Shown here piece after piece: positions 42,590 to 52,815 of a stretch of 64,000 nt of DNA. The position numbers and the translations under genes were made by a program. The stretch lies in NCBI GenBank assembly GCA_011037195.1, contig JAAEAF010003317.1:33904-97903 (forward strand). Direction: 5' to 3'. Below the pieces are notes generated by a model. It worked only from the letters and a program-made list of their open reading frames with translations, made no database searches and was not told where the DNA came from. Origin of the DNA: Triatoma infestans (taxonomy: Eukaryota; Arthropoda; Insecta; Hemiptera; Reduviidae). Numbering within the stretch: position 1 is the stretch's first letter; the number at the start of each line of letters is the position of its first letter.

Positions 42590-43465
42590 CTCCTACCCTG
42601 TACCTTTCTATCTTGTCCTGAAATCCTTTCTAAGTAATCGATTCTTCCAAGTCACCCAAGGCTCATCTACCTCCTCTATCTATCCCAACCTAGCTGGAGT
42701 GCCCCAGGGCAGCATCCTGGCACCCATCTTATACACAATTTATACTGCCGATATTCCCGCACTAGCCTATTCACCTATGCAAATGATACAGCAATCCTCT
42801 CACCTGACACGGATCCCGTTTTTTCCAGGCGCTCCTTGCAAAACCATTTTCACTCTCCTGAATCCTAGCTAACATTAAGCAAAGAAGTACTCCCTCCCAT
42901 ATCTACCTGTTCAATACTCCTATTTCTCCCGCAGACCACGTTCGTTATTTTGGACTATACTTAGGCAGCGACTCACATGGAATCCCCCCATACGAGACTT
43001 AAATGAATCACCCTCAACCAACGATTCAGACTTCTGGCTAGACTTCTTGACAAACGCTCTAAACTAACACTTCTGAACAAAAGACAGATTTATTTCTCAC
43101 TGCTCGCTCCAAATTGGACATACGGACTAGAACTATATGGCACTGCTAAGCGTTCCAACCTCAATAGCATTCGAACCCTTCAGTCAAAAATACTCCGTCA
43201 CATTGTCAACACCCCTTATTACGTCACCAACCCGACCTGAAGATCCCGTTTGTCAACAACCTCGCAAAATCCCGATACAACAAATTCCACAGTCACCTAT
43301 ACCTCCATCCAAATCCCCTCGTCCAGCCCTCTATTCAAACTCACTCCCAAACGGCTGAACTCAATCCCAAAGACGGCTGAAGCGCCGGCAATTGGCCCCG
43401 CGACCTCCTGGATATCTAATATCAGTTATCACTGGATAACTGCCATTCAAGACATTGCATGATAC
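42590..43465 (+). pseudogene. Jockey-type LINE RT, catalytic Asp lost
   Basis: RT palm to C-terminus in several frames. From 42605: LKSFLSNRFFQVTQGSS, then AGVPQGSILAPILYTIYTAD (conserved RT block) at 42690-42752. After a frameshift the catalytic box at 42776-42787 reads YAND instead of YADD. Then a long gap of broken frames to LLNKRQIYFSLLAPNWTYGL, ELYGTAKRSNLNSIRTLQSK, ILRHIVNTPYYVTN, then in another frame LKIPFVNNLAKSRYNKFHSH and LYLHPNPLVQ, ending near 43415 with RRLKRRQLAPRPPGYL. Jockey-clade order throughout. Dead copy. Confidence 0.85.
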
Positions 43466-44225
43466 AGTATTTCTTATATCATATTTACTAGTTGCATTTA
43501 TATACCATGCAGTTGTAAATATTCAATAAAAAAAATAAAAATGAAAATATATATAAGATTATAACTATCAAAATAAGCACATAAATTAGAAGATCCAAAA
43601 ATACTAATAACAATGCATTAACTCTCCTTCTTTTAATAATGGAGTCTTTGCATTTCCTTCAACATGGCTACTTCATCATTATTCCCTACTTCATGAAGAT
43701 AGGCGCTGTGGAATGGGAATGTTATAAATTTTTGATAGCCTTTCTAACCAGCAGTAAGCTGATAAAGTACATGTGTACACTACATAGTTTGTAATGCAAG
43801 AAGTAGTCATTGGGTGTTGTTGGTGAAGGGAAGATGACAGACCCTTCTATAAGTTCTTATAGGAGTGTACTTGGATCTTAGATCCCTTGAGGTTTGTCAT
43901 TAGAAGGCGGTGCATCCCTATGGAATTACACCCCTGTGTACTTCCAACATACGGGCATATACGTATATATAAGTCTGACTGGAAAGTTTGGTGGTATTTA
44001 GGCTGACAAGGGGTAATCATGGATGTTACCCCTCAAACGAGAAAAATAAAAAAAAATATTTGAAACAATTACTTATTCTTATTGCAATTCTTCTTTAATT
44101 TTTTATCGTTAACTTTTCTGCAAATTGGAAATTTTATGCAACCCATCCCAGTTTCCCCGTAAAATTCTAGAAATACTAAAATTACCTTCACCCCCAAAAT
44201 AGGTTCTCCCACGTTACAAAATATC
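43465..44225. other. AT-rich unassigned DNA
   Basis: Nothing recognised. 'aaacactcacacgtctcttgttactgctcttaat' at 44235-44268 is an end fragment of the microsatellite-bearing repeat. Confidence 0.45.
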
Positions 44226-44462
44226 TGAAGTGATAAACACTCACACGTCTCTTGTTACTGCTCTTAATACAATTATATTTTATGACAGATTTTCTTTACA
44301 CTTTGTTTTACTCATTTGTCATAACATTACAGAGACAAGTACCTACCCGGGGCAGGTAGAAGAAGTGCCATTATATTTTAGTAGACAGCGGTTTGAACAA
44401 GTTATATTTGTTATAACATCTGGGATTTTATTCGTCGTTACATGCATATTGATGTTGTTGCT

Positions 44463-44492
44463 AACCGGTTTCGGATTTTTATCCATCGTCAG
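44463..44492 (-). ncRNA. Hammerhead ribozyme, intact core (GUU triplet)
   Basis: Minus strand: CTGACGA, stem II GGAT/ATCC, GAAA, ACCGGT and T (triplet GUU, permitted). Stem I: T-A, C-G, mismatch, T-A, T-A, the same 2 + mismatch + 2-3 pattern as at 59386 and 60380. Core complete. Confidence 0.78.
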
Positions 44493-44587
44493 AGTAAGGC
44501 TATCAAATTCGAGTAGAGAGTTGACATCAACTTTATCTTTGGGTCACACACTTCAATTGTTGATTGTATGCAGGAGGTTATAAGGTT

Positions 44588-44760
44588 ATTTTTTTTTTTT
44601 TAATTTAAGGCCTCAACATATATCTGTGGTCTTTGGCGCCCGAAGCCTTCTCAGTGCACTGCCGGTCTCCGGTCAGTGTTCTCTCGCTACAGACAACACT
44701 GCTATCACCGGACAGTGAGCGGGAGAGGTTCCTAGGAAGAAAAAATCTAGGGCATGTTAG
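44588..44760 (-). repeat. tRNA-derived SINE, tail type B, head missing
   Basis: In minus orientation: body ('tcctaggaacctctcccgctcactgtccggtgatagcagtgttgtctgtagc') and tail 'gaccacagatatatgttgaggcctt' ending in poly(A). This tail differs from type A (13.6, 23.5, 52.4 kb) and matches the copy at 56.8 kb. The tRNA-like head is absent. Confidence 0.75.
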
Positions 44761-45029
44761 TATATGTATTTAATAAAAAAAATGAAATAATTATAAATTA
44801 TAACTAGACATTATAAAATAGTGGTGAGAATATAATGATGTTAAGTATACTCAATTCATGTCAAGATATTTTTAATAGGGGGTGGGGGAGATAAGAAATT
44901 TCAAGTGTATATTATTCAAATAAGTACAGATAATACACGTATAAGGAAGTGAATCGGGATGTATACAGCTACTGTTAAAAGCTTCAAATACGTGTAGAAA
45001 GTTGACTTCACGATTTTGATGTGCTTACT

Positions 45030-45059
45030 CTGATAGTAGATGACAATACGAATCCGGTG
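45030..45059 (+). ncRNA. Heavily degraded hammerhead
   Basis: CTGATAG, a weak stem II, GAA followed by TCCGGTG. It occupies the ribozyme position in the right arm of the 44.4-45.2 kb element. Core bases are lost. Confidence 0.5.
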
Positions 45060-45224
45060 AAGAAGAACAACAATAATGTCCATGCTAGGACGGTTAAAAT
45101 TCCAGATGTTGTCCAGCATTGTGGATCCATCCATATATTCAACAAGCCCAGTAACATTTGAAATTCAATTTCAAATCATATCCTTGTTTTAAATAGGTCA
45201 GTAAGGATGGAGCACATGGATCCA

Positions 45225-46000
45225 TGGGGTGATGCCTAGGGGCTTCCCGGACGTAGTACCAGTGCTGAGGAGCTATCAGCACTGGGGGATGCTGTGGTTG
45301 ATTGTTTTTACCAGCAAACAGCAGCCTGGCTGCAAAGCAGTGGTAGACCCTGAGTACTTGGACGGGAGTGGAGTTGATGTCGTGCTAGGGAGAAGGTATC
45401 CCGAAGATGCACATTGTCACTACCTTCTCGGCCTTGTCAGGAGGGTGTTGCGAAACCGTAGGCCATGAACAGGCTTGCCGGTTGATAGTCGGGCCAGTGT
45501 CCATTTTAGGCCTTTAAGTAGGAGGCTTGTTCTCTCTACATAATGGTACCACGGGATCGTGAGTCAGCCCGGCAGAGCTGAGGAAAGGTTTCGTGGTGGT
45601 CGAGGTTAGCAGGGACGATTGAGATTTTCCAAGCATTTTCTTTTAGGTGAGCGGGAGTTGGTTGGTTTGCTTTAGGGAACAGTTCCGCCTTCTCCCAATC
45701 TCTGACAAGAGCGTGTCACTACCTTCTTTCCAAGGAGTGCATAGAAGGGCATCAGAAAGGTTTTAGTCTTAGTGGATGCCCAAAACGTGGGAATGAAAGC
45801 GAGGGCGTGGAAAATCCTCATTTGTAAAGAAGAGAAGGGAGGTCTCTTGGTGACTGCTCCGATCGACAATCAGTCGTTCGAGGCAGTCAAGAGAGGAGGA
45901 GGCACCATCCGATTTCGGTTTGGGAAGCTCCCATTAGAGGCTGGAAGAAGCTGGAGGGTGAAGGGGATGTTAAGGAGCAGCAAGCTTCTTTGACCTCCAC
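45225..46000 (+). pseudogene. LINE ORF1 (gag-like) remnant
   Basis: Frames at 45229-45468 and 45772-45993. The second reads MKARAWKILICKEEKGGLLV, TAPIDNQSFEAVKRGGGTIR and FRFGKLPLE, which resembles the DUF4780-like domain found in ORF1 of some non-LTR retrotransposons ('g.dtsrWkvl...v.iDe.S...L......i.fg.g...f'). No CCHC knuckle was recognised. ORF1 products bind element RNA. Broken by stops and frameshifts. Domain match is from memory of the pattern and needs a profile search. Confidence 0.55.
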
Positions 46001-46164
46001 TCCAGCGGAAGAGGGCTCCCCGGGACTTGAGTATGACACTCAGCGACGAGAGAACCTGGGAGATATGGGAGCAATGGATCTCTCAGCTCTCCGGGCAAGT
46101 CTTTCTTTCGAAGAAGGGGAGAAGCTCTGAGTGAGGAGGGGGTGCCCCCACCCACCCATGAGTA

Positions 46165-46940
46165 AGCACCCCTTGGGACTGAGCACCGGGGTAACCCAGG
46201 TGAACTTGCACAGTGCAAAGGGGGCATCGGCCATCATTGCGAGGTTGTTCGCCAAACGGCTGCTTGACCTGGTGCTGATTCAGGAGCCGTGGACCGTCAA
46301 AGGGCAGATGTGCGGGCTGTCAGGTAAGTATAGCAAGGTAGTATGGGATGCTGAAAGCGAAAATCCTAGGGCCTGCATCCTGATCAGAAATAATATTAAT
46401 TACACTTGCTTTTCAGAATTTACGACGCGGGATTTGGTGCCCATCGTGGCCCATTTGATCTATGGAGGCAACAACCACGCCGTCGTGATAGCATCCAGTT
46501 AATTCGCTGGGGATAGGGACGTAGCGCCAGCGGAGGTGCAGAGGTTGGCGGAATACTGCCGGGAGCGGCAGCTGCCTCTCCTCATTGGGTGCGATGCGAA
46601 TGCCCACAACAGAGTGTGGGGGGAGTCGAAGAGATAACAGAAGAGCTGAGTACCTTTTAGAGTTTATCCTCCAATATAACCTGGATATTTTTATGCTGGG
46701 GCGTAACCTACGTTTGTGACTAGGGTAAGGGAGGAGATTTTAGACATTACTTTCGGCAGTCCTAGCATCGGGCAATTTGTTGGGAGCTGGGAAGTATCGG
46801 ACGATCCTTCCCTTTCAGATCATCGAATTACTTCATTCAATCTGGAAGGGCTTGGTAATGGGGGAGTGGAGTGGAGAAACCCCAGACGTACACCAATTTG
46901 GGAGGAATTCGTCACCAATTTGGGTTGCGCGCTCTAAATC
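46165..46940 (+). pseudogene. LINE APE-type endonuclease domain
   Basis: From about 46188: VTQVNLHSAKGASAIIARLF, DLVLIQEPW (metal-binding Glu), then RACILIRNNINY and LVPIVAHL up to a stop at 46501. Then EVQRLAEYCRERQLPLLIGC and DANAHNRVWG with the catalytic Asp/Asn/His cluster, a second break near 46635, then EEILDITFGS and SLSDHRI, the C-terminal Ser-Asp-His motif. This enzyme nicks the target DNA to prime reverse transcription. All hallmark residues remain, but two stops and a frameshift interrupt it. Confidence 0.85.
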
Positions 46941-47059
46941 GTATTGACACTGCGAGGGCGCCGCAGGGCCGTTTGGAACTGGAGCTAGGGTACAGGAGCT
47001 GATTGGGGCGGCTGTAGGCGCCTTTGAAGACAGCTGCCCCGTCAGCAAACTCCTTTGTT

Positions 47060-48004
47060 GTAGGGATACCCCGTGGTGGAGCAAGGATCTGCCCAATTTA
47101 AGATCCAAAGTGCGCAAGCTCTTTAATATGGCGAAGCGCACTGGAGATTGGCAGAGCTATACGCAGGCGCTTACTGCCTACAACAAGGAGATTAGGAAAG
47201 CTAAAAGGACCAGTTATAGGAAATTTTGTGAGGACATTAGCTCCCTACCCGTGCGGCCAGACTGCATAAAGCAATGGCCAGGCATGGCGTTGGAGCAACG
47301 ATGTCGCTCAAAAGACCTGATGGCAGCTATACGCAGGACGGGGAGCAACGCGCTCTTCTCCTGCTGGAAACCCATTTTCCGGGGAGCCTGCCACCAGAGG
47401 ATGGTTTTAAGACAATAGGGCCTAGCAGACCGAGAAGGGAAGATTGGGAGGTGGCCAAGACCATCTGTACGCCATCAAGGCGATGATAATTTTCAGCCCT
47501 TTAAGTCGCCTGGTGTGGATAAGGTCTTCCCTGCCCTTCTACAAAAGGGCATAAAGGAGGTTCTTCCAAACCTGGTTAGGATCACTCGAAGTAGCTTGGC
47601 ACTCGGGTATATACCGAGGCCTTGGAGGAGGGCTAAGGTGGTTTTCATCCCCAAGGTGGGAAAAGGGACGCCACCCTGCTTAAGTCCTTTAGGCCTATCT
47701 GCCTCACGTCTTTTCTTCTGAAGACAATGGAGAAGGCCGTGGGCAATTACATCAGGACAGAGGTTCTGGAGAGGGTGCCTTTGCACCCATGTCAGCATGC
47801 ATACCGGGCGGGGAGATCGACGGATACTGCCTGCACCAGCTGACAGACGTAATCCAAAGGACTCTAGACGGCGCGTTTGACAACACCTCTCATGAGGCGG
47901 TTGGTAGTGCCTTAATTAGAAGGGGAGTGGACAGCACCACGGCCAGGTGGATGATGGAAATGCTGTCCACAAGAACGGTAGAGACAGTGGTGGGCTCACG
48001 GACC
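47060..48004 (+). pseudogene. LINE reverse transcriptase, truncated before the catalytic box
   Basis: Starts with TPWWSKDLPNLRSKVRKLFN-like sequence. RKAKRTSYRKFCEDI precedes the fingers. Then VDKVFPALLQKGIKEVLPNL, LGYIPRPWRRAKVVFIPKVG, then in another frame a 'fRPICLTSFLLKTMEKAVG' type block, HPCQHAYRAGRSTD, FDNTSHEAVGSALIRRGVDS and WMMEMLSTRTVETVVGS. The palm sequence breaks off at about 48004, before the GTPQGG and Y/FxDD blocks, where RNase H sequence starts. Not functional. Confidence 0.85.
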
Positions 48005-48995
48005 ATCCCAGCATCTTCCAGGCGGAGATATACGCTATTCGAAGATGCGTATAATTTAACCTCGATAGGGGATAAAGGAATCAGGAGATTGTAATCCTTT
48101 CCTATAGTCAAGCAGCTTTAGAGCATCCAGTGCATCAGTTATCAGCTCTAAAATCGTCTGGGAATGCCTAGATAAACTTAATAACCTAGGCAGGAGGAAC
48201 AAAGTTACCTTTTGGTGGGTACGGGGCATGTTGGCATTGAAGGGAATGAGGTGGCCGACGCCCGCCAGTGCGTTCAGCGTCCGATCTCCGCGTTCTAACG
48301 AGTTTCCTCGCGGGGCATTGCCGTCTTAGAGGACACCTGGTGAAGGTGGGTTTGGAAAGTGACAGCTCATGCAGATTCTGTGTGGAGCTAGAGGAAACTC
48401 CATTACATATTATTCAGATTATTCAGATAGACGCTACAACTCCGCTTCTAGGGCCGGAACCTTTTTGTGGGGTCAGCGATCAGTTTCTGTTGGAGGAACT
48501 TAGGAAGGAGGAGGAGATGAGAAGATCTCGACTCTGGTACTCCCTTCCCGGTTTGCGGCAGGCTAAGTCTGCCTGGGAAATTATAACCAACGGAGATCGG
48601 AGGCCTGCATCGGATTGAGTAAGAACAAGCTCCGCGTTCTAAAGGCTTTCCTCGCGGTGCATTGCTGAATTAGAGGACACCTGGTGAAGCTGGGTTTGGA
48701 AAGTGACAGCTCATGCAGATTCTGTGTGGAGCTAGAGGAAACTCCATTACATCTCCATCAGACTGTGAGGCTGCCATTCAGAGAAGATTCAAGAACCTGG
48801 GCAGCTAGCAGGTGGGGGAGGGGGATATACCGTCTCTAGAGCGTACCAGGGTATTGGGATTCCTCACGGATCTCATTCTGATGGAGGTTTTGTAGAACTG
48901 ATGTTCAGCTGGGACATCAGGCAATAGTCTGCGGCACCCAGGGGGCATAGCACAATAAATCTAAAAATATCGCAGTGCATGGACCCCCTTTCAAA
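48005..48995 (+). pseudogene. LINE RNase H remnant, C-terminal region and 3' end, duplicated
   Basis: IPASSRRRYTLFEDAYNL is a shifted frame of the FQAEIYA-type block; then LTSIGDKGIRRL and a DSQAA-like block in another frame. The C-terminal HCRLRGHLVKVGLESDSSCR and FC.E..ETPLH segment occurs twice because of the 123-bp duplication (48286-48408 and 48630-48752), with about 220 bp between that include WYSLPGLRQAKSAWEII. The 3' UTR ends AGCACAATAAATC then ATCGCAGTGCATGG and an A-rich tail. Confidence 0.8.
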
Positions 48996-48999
48996 AAAA

Positions 49000-49640
49000 A
49001 AGAAAAAAAAAATGGAAATTTAATGCCAGAAATACCGGAAGTATCTAAAATAATTTTTTCTCGAAAATGTTTCAAATAAATGTGATTGGTTTATATCTGA
49101 ACAGTTTCCCCCTACTAAATTTAAAGAAAATTTCAAACACTTTAAAAATTTATTCTGTAAGTTGCACTTCCACTTTAACCGTTTTTCTGTTTTGCAAATT
49201 TGGAATTCTAGCAATGCTTTTCATGTACTTTATCATTGAATAGATGGTAGAACCCAAAACTGTACTAATGTAGAGCTAAACAAACATTACTATTTCCCCA
49301 GAGAAACACTCAAATCATCAACTCTTCCGGGAAAATATGAAGGTTGGTAAACACGATTTGAAATAAAAGTGTTAGGTATTCAAGTCCGCAGATAGTACAC
49401 GAAGTTTAAAGAAAATCCTTGGAGCTATTTTCGAGAAAAATTGTGAAAAATTAAAAGAAACCAACATTCAATAACATGGAATTTCCGGTTGATGACTTTT
49501 GTCCGAAACCTTCTTTGACAAATGCGATGGTAATTTTTCGTTTTTGAGATATTTTATTTAACACACACACACACACACATATACAGATCATTCGTCAATA
49601 ATTTGACACGATCTCAATACTTCCTGACACTAAAAAGTAA
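49000..49640 (-). mobile_element. Microsatellite-bearing AT-rich repeat copy
   Basis: 'tctcgaaaatgtttcaaataaatgtgattgg', 'cacttccactttaaccgttttt' (49165), 'gaaataaaagtgttaggtatt', 'gaagtttaaagaaaatccttggagc', 'atttccggttgatgactttt' (49487), 'gagatattttatttaacacaca' with CA run 49560-49580, and 'aatttgacacgatctcaatacttcc'. Minus orientation; the LINE at 45-49 kb ends at its left edge. Confidence 0.65.
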
Positions 49641-52140
49641 GAGAAAGTAAATTGTATTCTTTTACTTTACAAAAAAAAAATATGTGCTTCGAGAAACTCA
49701 CCACGGTACCCCCAATCAATTACCACACTCTTGTGGCAAATTGTTTTCGTTTTTGTTTTATACTGACCCCCCCCCTCTTCTCACACACTTTCTCGTAATT
49801 ACTAGATCTTAAAATATGTATTTCTGTAAAAACTCAAAATGATTGCCACGAATATAATGCTTCCCCTATTATGAAAAGCGACGAGAAAATATATATATAA
49901 AAAAAAAATAAATGGAAAAATCATCGAGAAAAGCAAGAAAAAAAGGAAAGAAAAGTGGAAAAGGCCAAAAAAAAATGGAATAGATGGTGGCTAAAGTAAT
50001 AAATAAAATTAGTATTTGAAGAAATATGAGGATAAGAATTATTATGCTAAGTAAAAGTTAATGGAAATTTTCGTGGTGGAGGTTTCGTTATATAATCGAT
50101 ATGTGTTTTTCTTGAATTGAAGAGAGAGCTAACAACCTTCTTCTGTTTTTTTTTTTTTATGTTGGATTTTTGGTTGTGAGTGAAGTTCACGATTGAATTC
50201 CAAATGAATAAGAGGTTGGTTTTGATTAGAGAGAGACAGTGGATGAAAGAGAAAGTGAGAGAATGAATTTGAATTGAATGGAAATTATGAAGAGAGTAGA
50301 AATGAGAATACGGGAAGGTGCAGCATCCAAAGAGGGATGTGTGTGTGTTTTTTTTTAAGAAAAGAAAACCAAAGAGAAAGAGTGAGTAAGGCGAGATAGA
50401 GAGGGTGATGTATGTTCTGAAGGAAGAGGTTTTATACTTAGGATATAAGGCAAAGAAATTTTATTAAGATTACAAGGCGTGCGCGCTCCTCAGTGGTGAA
50501 CAGCCTGGTAGCAGTTTTATATGTTCGTCCGAGCGTGTTTAAACCAAGCACCAGGAATACAAGAGAAAGCAGACGTATATATATATACACATACAGTGAG
50601 GCGGGGTAAGAGATTTGGAAAGAGATTTTCGTTGGAAAACTGGTGTTGTGTTTGTTAGTGGTTCCGCTACTGCTGGTGGGAGAGTAGCCCAGCCGAAGAG
50701 AGAGATAGAGAGTAAACCCAATCTTTCTTCACTTTGATGAAATAACTGGATACTAGCTACCAAGCTACCAAACCAGCTATAAAACCAACTAAATTCCAAA
50801 AGAGCTTAACCCCCTCTTGCTCTCCCCCCCCATAAATCTCTTTCTCGTCTCTTTACTGCCGGCCGCAACTGCCAATCCAACTTCCACTGCCCCCATCACT
50901 GATTTACTCAATTAAATACTTATTGATGCATGCTTTTCAAACTTCAACAAACCTTTATACCAATTTTATGTATTAATTCCAGCCTTATAATAAAAGCTTG
51001 TCCGAAAATGTTGTGGTTCCTTTGGTTTTTGTATTAAAATAAGTTTTCAGTTATGGAAGCGGATTATCATCTTGATACTATATCTAATTCGTAGATTAAT
51101 TTTCCTCAACTGGACTTGAAAAAGATTTTTATGGATTATAATTCATATTAGGAAAACGGTCGTTGGCCGAAGTTCTTAGTATAATCAATCAAAGCAACCC
51201 TCCTTCCCGGTTTTGATCTGTACAATTTCAAAATAGATTATCCGCCAAATGATCAAAGACTTGGCCAGCATTAAGGAAGGAACTGGAGCCCTTTATTTCC
51301 TTCCAAACGACAATCATCAATCGCCTTTCTTCTTCAAATGATGATGAATCATAACGGATTCAAGATTAAATTTTGATTAAACATTGTTCTATTCAGAATT
51401 CCTTCAAAGTCATAAAGTATGTTACATCTCGTAGAAGAAGTTAAGAAGAAGTTGGACCAGCCTCTTTTTCAAATACCTTGGTATCTCCCGTATATATCCC
51501 GGTCTAATAATACCGAACAGCATTTACACTGTTAGTATCCTAAGACTCGCTAGAGCACTCAAAAGGAACTGCTCTATATATATATATATGTATAGACAGC
51601 TGCTTTGGTATTCATTACCCCAGGAAAACTGATGTTTTTGGGGTTCTGGAGGAACAGTAGCACTACCTAATATTTTGAAATATTCTCTAAAACGATAACA
51701 ACGATTTTTTTTTTAAACTTGGAATGCTCAAACCAAAATTTCACTGATTTCAAAATTGAATAACTCAGCGAATTTTCATGGACTTTTCTCGTTCAATAAC
51801 CTGTTTTCATGAAACCCAAAATTCTACTTTACCAATGTGTTTAAAACAAATATATATTAAAATAAGAAATTAGAATGTGAAACTGAATATTTCTGCGGCA
51901 AAATCATATATTTGGAATTCCTGAAAAACTAAGTAGAGGATGTCATTTGGAATGTATTTCTCTATCTGGCGTGCTTCCCAAGAAAATTGGTTGGTCCATG
52001 TTGAAATCGTCTTCCTGTATATTACTAAGGCCTGTAATCATTTCGTAATAGTTCCAAGTTTCTAGAAAATTTATCTATAGGAAGTAGTGAAAAATACATT
52101 ACAGGAGAAATTTGTAAAAGTATTCCTACCACAATCACAC
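49640..52140. other. Unassigned DNA with GA-rich and low-complexity stretches
   Basis: C run at about 49768-49777. Purine-rich (GA) DNA at 50220-50410 and 50690-50715. TATATATA at 50577-50588 and 51580-51590. Nothing coding or element-like recognised in about 2.5 kb; host UTR or intron sequence cannot be excluded. Confidence 0.4.
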
Positions 52141-52144
52141 ATAG

Positions 52145-52360
52145 TAACATAACCCTAGCTCGCAAGGGGTATCTGTTGCATGCAGTTACTTGGCGAGTAG
52201 CGACTCCACGGGCTATCACAGCTCAGTACTCCATGCATTTCGTCAGAGCAGTACACAATACACTTAAACTACATACACTCTACACTTTACAGACAAGGAC
52301 AAACACAGTACACAAACTAGCCTCTCTGTCCCTAGTTAACTGGCAAAGCCAAGGGAGAAG
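52145..52360 (+). repeat. 5' module shared with the SINE locus at 23.7 kb
   Basis: Reads in SINE sense from 'cgcaaggggtatctgtt' through 'gcagttacttggcgagtagcgac', 'cacagctcagtactccatgcattt', 'gtacacaatacacttaaactacatacactctacactttac' to 'cctagttaactggc', then directly into the SINE head. Reverse-complement match to 23720-23941. Confidence 0.8.
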
Positions 52361-52361
52361 G

Positions 52362-52628
52362 AAGGAATTAGCTCAGTGGGAGCGCGCTGAACTAGCAAGG
52401 CGAAGGTCCCGGGTCCGAATTCAGCATGCTGCCCTTAGATTTTCTTTTCTTATGACTTATGAGCCTCTACAACTCACTGTCCGGTGATGGGCAGTGTTGT
52501 CTGTAGCTAGAGAACACTGCTTGGAGGCCGGCTATGCATTGGAGAAGGCTCGGGGGGGGGGGGAGGCACAATAGATCTTTCAGGTCGCTGTACAATAATC
52601 GCCTACAACAATCTAATAATCTAATATA
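52362..52628 (+). repeat. tRNA-derived SINE, complete, tail type A
   Basis: tRNA-like head with A box TAGCTCAGTGGG (52369-52380) and B box GGTCCGAATTC (52412-52422), which would form an internal RNA polymerase III promoter. Body 'gtccggtgatgggcagtgttgtctgtagctagagaacactgc', a G run at about 52553-52563, then tail GCACAATAGATCTTTCAGG, TCGCTGTACAATAAT, and CTAATAATCTAATATAA. The tail resembles the 3' end of the RNase H LINE in this window (GCACAATAGATCG... GCAGTGCATAGG), suggesting that LINE as its mobilising partner (inference). Confidence 0.88.
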
Positions 52629-52649
52629 ACCCTATAAACTCCCGCACAT

Positions 52650-52815
52650 ATATACAACCAACAACCCAACAAGTGTGAGAGTGTAACAGAAACATTGCGC
52701 TGAAGTGAACTCTCTACACGAACTTGGTGAATTTGCTCTGACGATGGATGAAAATCCGTAACCGGTCAGAAAAAAAACGGAATATGCATGCTACGACGGA
52801 TAAATTACCAGATAT
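52650..52815 (+). mobile_element. Half of a GGAT-family hammerhead element
   Basis: 'caacaagtgtgagagtgtaacagaaacattgcgctgaagtgaactctctacacgaacttgg', the ribozyme at 52738-52767, then 'ggaatatgcatgctacgacggataaattaccagatat'. Matches 60330-60460 closely. Directly follows the SINE. Confidence 0.75.
52738..52767 (+). ncRNA. Hammerhead ribozyme with one core change
   Basis: CTGACGA, stem II GGAT/ATCC, GTAA where the core is GAAA (A13 to T), ACCGGT and C. Stem I: T-A, C-G, mismatch, T-A, T-A, T-A. The A13 change should inactivate it. Confidence 0.7.

Larger units (their letters stand above)
44395..45155. mobile_element. Palindromic hammerhead element, GGAT family, split by a SINE
   Basis: Left arm 'tataacatctgggattttattcgtcg', ribozyme at 44463-44492 (minus), then 'agagtaaggctatcaaattcgagtagagagttgacatcaac'. 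Right arm 'cgtgtagaaagttgacttca', degraded ribozyme at 45030-45059 (plus), then 'gaacaacaataatgtccatgctaggacggttaaaattccagatgttgtccagcattgtggatcc'. Arms are reverse complements over about 100 bp. A SINE (44588-44760) lies between them and is younger. Confidence 0.75.
45195..48995 (+). mobile_element. RNase H LINE (I/LOA-like), near full-length, rearranged
   Basis: Order: 5' region, ORF1 remnant, endonuclease, RT, RNase H remnant, C-terminal zinc-like segment, 3' UTR and A-rich tail at about 48990. GC content and codon look differ sharply from the AT-rich surroundings. Two rearrangements: a deletion at about 48004 joins the RT palm directly to the middle of RNase H, removing the RT catalytic box and the first RNase H block (compare 14786-14900), and a 123-bp direct duplication at the 3' end (48286-48408 and 48630-48752). 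Same family as 14.68-15.67 kb. Confidence 0.85.

Noticed and set aside
45970..47141. Minus-strand frames (for example 46833-47141) over the LINE
   Set aside because: They are shadows of the plus-strand endonuclease and RT, which carry the family motifs.
52362..52435. A genuine tRNA gene
   Set aside because: A and B boxes are present, but the acceptor stem has no 3' partner and the sequence continues into a SINE body seen at several loci.
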